From contig JADJOI010000003.1 in NCBI GenBank assembly GCA_016713875.1, forward strand, positions 2,728,001-2,792,000: a DNA stretch of 64,000 nucleotides, given 5' to 3'. Below, in pieces: positions 9,529-16,068 of this stretch. The notes beneath the pieces were generated by a model. That model was not told where the DNA came from and did not search any database. It saw nothing but the letters and a program-made list of their open reading frames with translations. The stretch comes from Flavobacteriales bacterium. GTDB taxonomy: Bacteria > Bacteroidota > Bacteroidia > Flavobacteriales_F > PHOS-HE28. Made by a program: the position numbers and the translations under genes. Every line of letters begins with the position of its first letter. The first letter of the stretch is position 1.

Positions 9529-9995
9529 TGCGCTTCATCGAGTTCATGCCGTTCGCCGGCAACCACTGGGGGCGGGAACGCGTGTACACCTACGCCGAAA
9601 TGCTGGGCCACATCGGCAGCGTGCACAGCGTTGAAAAGCTCACCGATGACCCGCACAGCACGGTGACGGAACCCTTCTGCGGCAGCTGCGACCGCCTGCG
9701 CATCACCGCGGAGGGGAGGATGCGCAATTGCCTCTTCGCCCGGGAGGAGACGGACCTGCTCTCGGCCCTGTGCCGCGGCCAGGACAGCGCACCCTTGGTC
9801 GAGGCGAACGTGCTGGCGAAGCACGCGATGCTCGGTGGCCTGCCGCCCTTCAAGCCCGAGAAGCAGGAGGAGGTGCTGCACGACCTGAGCGAGCGGCCCA
9901 TGGTGGCGATCGGGGGCTGGATCATGCGTCCTTGCGACCATGTCCACATGAACACATGGTCGCATGACCACACGCGCTACAGCTCCTGCTCGTAG
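9525..9995 (+). pseudogene. moaA: C-terminal fragment of GTP 3',8-cyclase MoaA
   Basis: From 9525 the plus strand encodes HVRFIEFMPFAGNHW, then FCGSCDRLRITAEGRMRNCLF, which holds the three cysteines of the C-terminal [4Fe-4S] cluster that binds GTP, and ends with AIGG, the usual MoaA C-terminus, at about 9917. The radical-SAM half (CxxxCxxC) that should precede it is missing. There is no stop after the terminal Gly-Gly; the frame runs on to 9995, which would also impair the Gly-Gly tail. MoaA performs the first step of molybdopterin synthesis with MoaC, encoded nearby. The fragment shares its breakpoint with the LuxR remnant. Confidence 0.85.
9934..9963. terminator. Hairpin between convergent moaA fragment and nucleoid-associated gene
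   Basis: A perfect 10-bp inverted repeat, GCGACCATGT and ACATGGTCGC, with a 10-base loop. It lies just before the stop at 9977 of the minus-strand gene and after the MoaA Gly-Gly. No U-run follows on either strand, so a bidirectional terminator is plausible but not certain. Confidence 0.4.
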
Positions 9996-10999
9996 TAGAT
10001 CTTGTAGAACTTCCGTCCCTGTTCGTCCACACCACGTTCGATCTTGTTGCGGTCGCCGTGGATGTAGATGTGGAAGTTCTTGTCCAGTTTCAGCACGCTC
10101 TTGAACACGCGGGCCTGCTTCTTCACCGCATCGGGGCTGATCGAGAAGCGTTCCTCCAGTTCCACGGCGCGCTCCTCCTGGAAGCGGTCGCCGAATCGCT
10201 CGAAGGAGCCGATCACCTCCTCGCTCTGGAACACTTCGCGCGCGAAGCTCCCCCGATCGAACTCGGTGTTGTCCTTGAAGTACTGCACGGACCGGTTGAG
10301 CAGGTCGATCTGATCGGCCCTGGGGATCTCGTAGTCCTGGGGCAGCTGCTCGGTGATGAAGGAGCGCGTCATCTCCAGGAGGTTGTTGGTGCTGTTCACA
10401 TGGTCCTGCCTGGTGCGGAGCCCGGCGAAGGCCTGCTGCCAGAAGCCGTTGCGCGGATCGTCATCGATCACCAGCACGGTATGTTCACCCGGAGTAAAGA
10501 GCACCAGCAGGGCTTGGTCCGGCCGTCGGCCGCCCAGTCCGCGCTTGAGCCGCATGCCGATGTTGGCGCCGCTCGCCTTGCTTTCGAGGAAGATCTCCTT
10601 GTCATCGTATTTGAGGATGCCCACGGCATCGTGCACGCCGCCGGCCAGTTCCACGGCATGGAAGCGCACCACGAACAGGTCGCCGCCGCGCACCTCATGT
10701 TCGGCCGCGGTGTCGATGAGGAGCTTGGCGATGGCCCGGGACACACCGACCAGGTCCTTGCCCTTTTCCGCCTTGGCGCACAGGGCCTGTAGGGCATTGG
10801 CGGCCTTTTTGTCCTCGGCGCTGAAGGTGTGCGTGGCGGCCACCGAGGCGAAGGGCTTCAGGAAAAGCCTGCGCAGGAACTCCTGCTCCTCGGGCCCCTG
10901 GAGCACCGCGCTCACATCGGTGAGCACGCTGGGCGACCCGTCAGTGCCCACCCGGTGGATCACCAGTTCCTCCACCATCGCCTCCCTGGCGTTGATCAT
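9977..10999 (-). CDS. Nucleoid-associated protein (37-kDa NdpA/YejK family)
   Basis: A 340-residue protein starting MINAREAMVEELVIHRVG, the family start in Bacteroidota. Diagnostic blocks are GGDLFVVRFHAVEL, ADQIDLLNRSVQYFKD, VKKQARVFKSVLKLDKNFHI and a C-terminal EQGRKFYKIYYEQEL. NdpA-type proteins bind nucleoid DNA; the exact role in this phylum is not known. A -7-like element sits 37 bases upstream, so the gene can be expressed on its own. In the same frame, however, the sequence is open upstream through the MogA/MoaB part of moaCB, so a run-on fusion is possible as read. Confidence 0.88.
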   Translation of the reverse strand: MINAREAMVEELVIHRVGTDGSPSVLTDVSAVLQGPEEQEFLRRLFLKPFASVAATHTFSAEDKKAANALQALCAKAEKGKDLVGVSRAIAKLLIDTAAEHEVRGGDLFVVRFHAVELAGGVHDAVGILKYDDKEIFLESKASGANIGMRLKRGLGGRRPDQALLVLFTPGEHTVLVIDDDPRNGFWQQAFAGLRTRQDHVNSTNNLLEMTRSFITEQLPQDYEIPRADQIDLLNRSVQYFKDNTEFDRGSFAREVFQSEEVIGSFERFGDRFQEERAVELEERFSISPDAVKKQARVFKSVLKLDKNFHIYIHGDRNKIERGVDEQGRKFYKIYYEQEL

Positions 11000-12000
11000 G
11001 CGTTGCGCGCCCGGCCTGGTGGCGAAGGCGAGGGGTCGAAGGTATCGGAGGATGACCGCACCGGCCGAAAGCGGAACGGGCCACTGACCGTGCCTGAACG
11101 CATGCTCGTGCACCTTGATCACATGCGGAACGAACGGGCAAAGGGCGTCCATCGTCTCTTGCGCGCCCCGCGTTGAGCCGGGTAACGTGATCACCAGCGT
11201 GCGTCCGATCATGCCAGCGATGCCCCGGCCCATCATGGCCCAGGGCATCCGGTCCTGGCCATAGCTGCGCGCGGCCTCCATGATCCCGGGCACCTCGCGG
11301 TCCAGGATGGGTACGATGGCCTCGGGCGTGCGGTCGCGTGGTGGAAGGCCCGCACCGCCCGTGGTGAGAATGAGGTTGATGCCTTCGTTGGCCCACGCCT
11401 TCACCCGCATGGCGATCTGCTCCGGTCCGTCGGGGACGCACGGCATTTCCGGCCAGCTCAACCCCCAGATGCCGAAGGCGCTCCGCAATGGCGATACCGG
11501 CCTTGTCCTCCTTCTTCCCGGCGCTCACGCCGTCACTGATCACCAGCACAGCGGCCTTCACCGGCATGTCAAAGCGGTCCTTCCGATCGCTCTTGCCGCC
11601 CTTCTTCTCCAGCAGCCGGATGCCCGTGATCATCACGCCCTTGTCGATGGGCTTGAGCATGTCGTAGATGGTGAGCGCGGCCACACTGGCACCGTGCATG
11701 GCCTCCACCTCCACGCCGGTGCGGTAGATGGTGCGCACCCGCATGGTGACGACGATCTCCTGCCCGCCAACAGTGAAGGTGCGCTCCGCATGTTCGATGG
11801 GCAGCGGATGGCAGTCGGGGATCGGCTCGTGTGTCCTCTTCACCCCGAAGAGGGCCGCCACCCGGGCGCTCTCCAGCACATCACCCTTGGGCACACGCTT
11901 TTCCAGAACTGCGACGATCGTCGCAGGATCGCTCACGGTCACCAGGACCGTGGCCGTGGCCTCGCGCAGGGTGGTGGGGCTTGTGGGTGATGTCGATCAT
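11000..12000 (-). pseudogene. moaCB: Bifunctional MoaC/MoaB molybdenum cofactor protein, two frameshifts
   Basis: The gene begins MIDITHKP at 12000. A run of four C on the coding strand (11976-11979) shifts the frame; with three, the family sequence TTLREATATVLVTVSD follows. MoaC blocks HPLPIEH, VRTIYRTGVEVEAMHG and KPIDKGVMI lead into a MogA/MoaB domain at MPVKAAVLVISDGVSAG. A second shift near 11448-11470 moves the frame again, after which LTTGGAGLPPRDRTPEAI and LPGSTRGAQE complete the domain. MoaC makes cyclic pyranopterin monophosphate with MoaA; MogA/MoaB adenylates molybdopterin. MoaC-MoaB fusions are known in Bacteroidota. No stop is found in the last frame before the next gene. Function is lost as read unless the indels are errors. 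Confidence 0.85.
11037..11044 (-). promoter_or_regulatory. -7-like element TACCTTCG upstream of the nucleoid-associated gene
   Basis: TACCTTCG on the minus strand, 37 bases before the ATG at 10999, lies inside the end of the MoaB reading frame. Confidence 0.4.
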
Positions 12001-12015
12001 GGAACGGGGCCTGTG

Positions 12016-12504
12016 CTAGAGATCCGTAGGTGGGCCCTGTGGTTCGACGCTACGGTCGACCTTCCAAACATGCGTGGCATCGGACAGGATCTCCTTCCCG
12101 AAGATCGGCAGGTCGGCCTTGACGCGGTCCACCACCCAGGCCACAGCATCGCGTGCAGCTACGCGATGAGGCGCACTGGCGAAGACCATGAAACAGAGCT
12201 CGCCGGCCTTGAGGGTGCCCAGGCTGTGGTGCACGTGCAGGCAGGTCATCGAGGGCCACATCGCAAAGGCCTCCTCGCGGATCACGGACATGTGCTCCAA
12301 GGCCATCTCGCGGTAGGCGCTGTGCTCGATCGCTTCCACCGTGCGCCCTTTGATGGCATCCGCCCGCACCTGGCCCAGGAAGATCCCATGGGCGCCGATG
12401 TCGGTGCGCGTGGCATGTTCGGCGATGCTCGTGCCGACGAAGGCCGGGTCGATCGGCCCCTCCACGAAGATGTCGCGCAAGCAATGGGGGTTCTGCTCGG
12501 TCAT
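12016..12504 (-). CDS. moaE: Molybdopterin synthase large subunit MoaE
   Basis: A 162-residue protein. With MoaD it forms molybdopterin synthase, which inserts two sulfurs into cyclic pyranopterin monophosphate. Family features are GAHGIFLGQVRAD, IEHSAYREMAL, HVHHSLGTLKAGE, FASAPHRVAARDAV and the late lysine motif IFGKEIL, including the active-site Lys. It lies between moaD (after a 123-bp gap holding a palindromic repeat) and moaCB (15-bp gap), all on the minus strand. Confidence 0.95.
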   Translation of the reverse strand: MTEQNPHCLRDIFVEGPIDPAFVGTSIAEHATRTDIGAHGIFLGQVRADAIKGRTVEAIEHSAYREMALEHMSVIREEAFAMWPSMTCLHVHHSLGTLKAGELCFMVFASAPHRVAARDAVAWVVDRVKADLPIFGKEILSDATHVWKVDRSVEPQGPPTDL

Positions 12505-12627
12505 GCGTTCTTGGAAAGCACCTCGGATGGACTCAGATGGACACGGATATCGAAGGTGGTGGACCCCTTGCCAGTGCTCAAGTCATCTGTGTCGATCCGT
12601 GTCCAACCGTGGTTCACACTTCCTGGA
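12505..12627. repeat. Imperfect inverted repeat between moaD and moaE
   Basis: Two arms of about 30 bases, around 12520-12550 and 12588-12618, are imperfect reverse complements; the second arm reads CTGTGTCGATCCGTGTCCA and the first, reversed, ATCCGTGTCCATCTGAGTCCA. The GTGTCC..TC.GTGTCCA repeat style resembles dispersed palindromic intergenic repeats of environmental bacteria. It interrupts an otherwise tightly packed operon and could act as an mRNA hairpin. Confidence 0.5.
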
Positions 12628-12846
12628 TCATCCCCCGGCGAACGGAGGCAGCACCGCGATCTCTTCGTCCCCCGTGAGCTTGCGATCACCTGGCACGATC
12701 TCCCGGTCCACGGTGATCGCATAGCTCAGCGCGGCGAGGCCTTCGATGCGTTCGGCCAGGTGGACCTTCAGCTCGCCGGTGCCGGCCGCGGACAGCTCGA
12801 GCGTGCGCGCACCCGCACGTTCCGCGATCAGTCCGAAGAGCAGCAC
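12628..12846 (-). CDS. moaD: Molybdopterin synthase sulfur carrier MoaD
   Basis: A 72-residue ubiquitin-fold protein ending PPFAGG. The terminal Gly-Gly is adenylated by MoeB and then thiocarboxylated before it donates sulfur in molybdopterin synthase. LLFGLIAERAG and GDEEIAVLPPFAGG are typical. The start is a GTG ten bases after the mobA stop; no ATG is available. A ThiF/MoeB-type activator is encoded at the start of the same operon. Confidence 0.93.
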   Translation of the reverse strand: MLLFGLIAERAGARTLELSAAGTGELKVHLAERIEGLAALSYAITVDREIVPGDRKLTGDEEIAVLPPFAGG

Positions 12847-12856
12847 CTCGATGGGC

Positions 12857-13423
12857 TCAAAGATCGCCCGGCGAGTTGATGTTGCGGAACAGGTCGGCCG
12901 GCCAGCCCTCCCGTCCCAGGCTCACCTCCACGGGAGCCACACGCACGCGGCGCATGGCATGGGCGAGCTTCAGGTCGCCGGCGTCCACGGCCTGTACGAA
13001 CGGCGACAGGCAACGCAGATGGTAGGCCGCGGCCAAAGGCTCCGCACCACCGGCATGCACGGGAACGGCCGCGTCCACCGAGGCATCACAATGGGCCTTC
13101 AGGCGGAGGATGAGGCGGTCGTTCACGGCGGGCATATCGCAGGCCAGCGCGATGATGCGACCATAGCGGCTGCGCTCCAGCGCCGTGATCAGGCCGCCCA
13201 ACGGACCCAGGCCCGGGCGCAGGTCGCCCACGGTGGTGGCATGGGGATGTGCGTGGCGGGTGACATCCCCGATGATGAGCAGTTCGCGGGCGTGCGGACG
13301 CAGCAGCTCGACCGCGCGGTCCAGGAGCGTCAACCCGTCCAGCTCGATCAAGGCCTTGTCCGTACCCATTCGGCGGCTGCGACCACCGGCCAGCACCACC
13401 CCGGTCCAGGCGCGGTCGTTCAT
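12857..13423 (-). CDS. mobA: Molybdenum cofactor guanylyltransferase MobA
   Basis: A 188-residue enzyme that attaches GMP to molybdenum cofactor to form the guanine dinucleotide form used by DMSO-reductase-type enzymes such as formate dehydrogenase. The N-terminal LAGGRSRRMGTDKAL is the nucleotide-binding signature, followed by ALACDMPAV and a C-terminal FRNINSPGDL. Its start overlaps the moeA stop by four bases (ATGA). Its presence fits the nearby fdhD. Confidence 0.95.
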   Translation of the reverse strand: MNDRAWTGVVLAGGRSRRMGTDKALIELDGLTLLDRAVELLRPHARELLIIGDVTRHAHPHATTVGDLRPGLGPLGGLITALERSRYGRIIALACDMPAVNDRLILRLKAHCDASVDAAVPVHAGGAEPLAAAYHLRCLSPFVQAVDAGDLKLAHAMRRVRVAPVEVSLGREGWPADLFRNINSPGDL

Positions 13424-14595
13424 GGCAGCGGACGGATCACACGCACGCGGACGCCAGCATCCAGCCGGGCCTGCGCAGCTTCCAAGTGACAGAGGACCGT
13501 GTCACCGATCAGGCCGCCGAGGAGATGCGAGCCTTCATCCGGCAGCAGCTCCACCCGGCCATCGGTCACGCGGGCCGCCCGGAACTCGTCGCGTTCGCCC
13601 TTGCGTTCCAGCGGTGCGGCCAACGGAAGAAGGTCCACGTCCGGACCGGGATCCCGGGCACCCTGAAGGGCGCGGAGCACGCTGCGCACATACACCATGA
13701 AGAGCACGAGCACCGCGCGGGGATTGCCCGGCAATCCGATCAGTGGAGTACCGCCCAAGGTGGCGAACAACATCGGCTTGCCCGGTTTCTGACGCACGCC
13801 ATGGAACATGATCGTGCCACCCTCCCGCTCCAGCACGGGCCGGAGCAGGTCGTGCTCGCCGACGGAGGCACCTCCGGTGGTCAGCACCAGGTCGGCTGTG
13901 ACACACGCACTTCGCAGCGTCCCGCTCAACCGATCGGCATCGTCGTCCACCACGAGGGGTGGCACCGTCAAGCTCACCCCGACCTCCTGGAGAGCGGCCT
14001 GAAGCATCAATTCGTTGCTGCTGTGGATGCGCCCTTCGGCAGCGCCCCCCTCGGTGATGAACTCAGCGCCCGTGCGGATCACCGCCACCCGGGGCCTCCG
14101 GGTCACGGCCACGGACCGTATCCCGGACGAGGCCAACAGGCCGATGGCCGCAGGGTCCAGGCGGTCGCCAGCGCGCAGGAGACGGTCGCCCGTGCGATAG
14201 CCTTCGGCCTTGCGGCGGATGTGGGCGCCGGCATGTGGCGCTTCACCGGTCACACGCATCAGGCCATCCTTCTCGGTGCAGCGTTCCTGCATCACCACGG
14301 CCATCGCACCCACCGGGACCTGGGCCCCGGTGAAGATGCGCGCGCATTCGTCAGCGCCGACCGGGTGGGGCAACACCTCGCCGGCGGCCACCGCGCCGAT
14401 GCGCCTCCACGGACCGGGGCCGGCGCCCACGGCGTAGCCATCCACCGCGCTCATGTCGAACCGCGGAAAGGCATCGGAGGCCCGGACATCCGCGCCCAGG
14501 AAGCGGCCCACGGCGTCGGAGAGCGGAACGACCTCCGTAGGCAGCACACGCACCTGCTGCATCAGGATGGCCCGGGCCTGTTGCACATCGATCAT
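13420..14595 (-). CDS. moeA: Molybdopterin molybdenumtransferase MoeA
   Basis: A 391-residue enzyme that inserts molybdate into adenylated molybdopterin. The start MIDVQQARAILMQQ at 14595 is chosen because it matches the family length and overlaps the upstream stop. Motifs: FDMSAVDGYAV, ARIFTGAQVPVGAMAVVMQE, VLTTGGASVGEHD, HGVRQKPGKPM and GLPGNPRAVL, covering the MoeA N domain, the MoCF-binding domain and the C-terminal domain. It is translationally coupled on both sides. Confidence 0.95.
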   Translation of the reverse strand: MIDVQQARAILMQQVRVLPTEVVPLSDAVGRFLGADVRASDAFPRFDMSAVDGYAVGAGPGPWRRIGAVAAGEVLPHPVGADECARIFTGAQVPVGAMAVVMQERCTEKDGLMRVTGEAPHAGAHIRRKAEGYRTGDRLLRAGDRLDPAAIGLLASSGIRSVAVTRRPRVAVIRTGAEFITEGGAAEGRIHSSNELMLQAALQEVGVSLTVPPLVVDDDADRLSGTLRSACVTADLVLTTGGASVGEHDLLRPVLEREGGTIMFHGVRQKPGKPMLFATLGGTPLIGLPGNPRAVLVLFMVYVRSVLRALQGARDPGPDVDLLPLAAPLERKGERDEFRAARVTDGRVELLPDEGSHLLGGLIGDTVLCHLEAAQARLDAGVRVRVIRPLP

Positions 14596-15308
14596 GGTAG
14601 GAGCAGCTTGGAGGAGGCGATGAGGAGCACGACACCCAGCACCTGGCGCAACCGGATGTCCGGAAGCCCGCGGGCGCCGAGGGTGCTGCCGATCAGCGCA
14701 CCGGCGAGTGCCGCGAAGAGCCATCCGATGTGCAGACCGGCCGGCGGGCCGGGCGCATGAAGTCCAATGAGCCCGGCGGCGCTGTTCACCAGGATGAAGG
14801 GCGCGCTGACGGCGGCAATGCGGTGCGCGTCGCTCCAGCGCAGCAGCAGCAGGGCGGGGCTGAGCAGTACGCCGCCACCGATCCCGACCAGGCCCGAGAT
14901 CAGCCCGATGCCTGTCCCCAGGACCGGCGCACCCACTGGATGCACAGGGCGCGTGGCCGCGGCCGGCGCACCGAACAGGCCCAACAGGCGCAAGGCCGCC
15001 AATAGAAGGCACGCCGCCAGCAGGCCTTCATAGGTCTCCGCCTCCAGGCTGATCCGCGCACCGAGGTAGGCCATGGGCACGGACAACAGCGCGAACGGCA
15101 GAAAAAGCCGCCAGGCGAAATGGCCGGCGCGCGCGTACTGTACGGTGGCCACGGCGCTCACCAGCAGGTTGAGCCAGAGCGCGGCGGGGCGCATCTCCTC
15201 GGGTGGCTGGCCCATCAACGCCATCAACGCCGGATGACCGCTGGCGCCTCCGTGGCCCACGGACGCAAACAGCAGGGCGATGAGGGCGATGCCAAGGGCG
15301 GCTGGCAT
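14592..15308 (-). CDS. Sulfite exporter TauE/SafE family membrane protein
   Basis: A 238-residue polytopic membrane protein of the TSUP family, starting MPAALGIALIALLFASVGHGG. The first transmembrane pair with GHGGASGHPALMAL and the second-half counterpart GLISGLVGIGGGVLLSPAL show the internal repeat of the family. It sits between the ThiF/MoeB-like gene and moeA with a 5-bp gap and a 4-bp overlap. The position suggests transport of a small oxyanion or sulfur compound linked to cofactor synthesis or to a molybdoenzyme; the substrate is not readable. Confidence 0.88.
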   Translation of the reverse strand: MPAALGIALIALLFASVGHGGASGHPALMALMGQPPEEMRPAALWLNLLVSAVATVQYARAGHFAWRLFLPFALLSVPMAYLGARISLEAETYEGLLAACLLLAALRLLGLFGAPAAATRPVHPVGAPVLGTGIGLISGLVGIGGGVLLSPALLLLRWSDAHRIAAVSAPFILVNSAAGLIGLHAPGPPAGLHIGWLFAALAGALIGSTLGARGLPDIRLRQVLGVVLLIASSKLLLP

Positions 15309-15313
15309 GGCGG

Positions 15314-15982
15314 TCAGGTGATGTCGGGAGGGGCGTACCGGCTCCATCGGCCACCGGCGTACAGCTCAAGCACGCCGTTCTCCACGGGGCGGCCGGCCAT
15401 CAGGTCACCCGCTCGCTGCTGCATCCGGGCTCCCGTGGCCTCCAGCACATCAAGCGGCACACTGCGCATGTCGCACTCGTCCTGGCCGGGCCCTGGTCCT
15501 CCACCGAACACGTGTGCACGGGTGATCGACGGATCGCCTGAGCCATCGGGTGCATGCAACAGCAACACCTGGCCTTCGTTCTGATGCACGGCTCCGCTCA
15601 CCAGCGGGATGCACAACTTCGAGCAGACCTGATCGATCATGGCCCGTACATGCACGTCGTCGGTACAGTCGGCCACGATGGTGTGCGCCTCCACCAGCAC
15701 CGGGAGCGTAGAGGCGTCGGCGAAGGCGTCCACCACCTCGATCACGGTCCCTGGCATCGCCTGGCGCAACCATGCAGCGGCCACCGCCACCTTGGGTCGG
15801 CCCACATCCACCGGTGCGAAGAGCGGCTGACGCTCCAGGTCGCGGGGCTCCACGCGGTCGCCGTCCACCAAGGTGAGGAGGCGGAGGGGCAACCGGGCAC
15901 AGCGCTCGAGCAGGGCGTTGCCCAAACCGCCGACACCGAGGACCAGAAGAGAGGAACGCAGCGGGGCTGTGCTGGCGCGCAT
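15314..15982 (-). CDS. ThiF/MoeB family E1-like adenylyltransferase
   Basis: A 222-residue protein starting MRASTAPLRSSLLVLGVGGLGN. The GVGGLGN loop and VDGDRVEPRDLERQPLF are the ATP-binding and Mg-aspartate/arginine motifs of E1-like enzymes that adenylate the C-terminal Gly-Gly of MoaD or ThiS. VADCTDDVHVR and the later GPGQDECDMRSVP agree with the family. There is no C-terminal rhodanese domain. As first gene of the operon containing moaD it most likely serves as MoeB. Confidence 0.85.
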   Translation of the reverse strand: MRASTAPLRSSLLVLGVGGLGNALLERCARLPLRLLTLVDGDRVEPRDLERQPLFAPVDVGRPKVAVAAAWLRQAMPGTVIEVVDAFADASTLPVLVEAHTIVADCTDDVHVRAMIDQVCSKLCIPLVSGAVHQNEGQVLLLHAPDGSGDPSITRAHVFGGGPGPGQDECDMRSVPLDVLEATGARMQQRAGDLMAGRPVENGVLELYAGGRWSRYAPPDIT

Positions 15983-16011
15983 GCCGCCAAAGTACAGCGT
16001 TGGGGCCGGTA

Positions 16012-16056
16012 GCGAACGAACGAGCCCCCGGCTGTGCCGGGGGCTCGTTCGTTCGC
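16012..16056. terminator. Perfect 21-bp hairpin terminator
   Basis: Two perfect 21-base arms (16012-16032 and 16036-16056) flank a TGT loop. The stem core is CGAGCCCCCGGC/GCCGGGGGCTCG. It lies directly after the stop of the minus-strand FG-GAP gene (16069) and before the start of the ThiF/MoeB-like gene, so it should end transcription of the former. There is no clear U-run; Bacteroidota terminators often lack one. Confidence 0.75.
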
Positions 16057-16068
16057 GCGTCATGACGA

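Noticed and set aside
9366..9971. A 201-codon minus-strand frame that would make a full-length LuxR regulator
   Set aside because: Only the last 53 codons look like a protein; the rest is antisense to the MoaA fragment.
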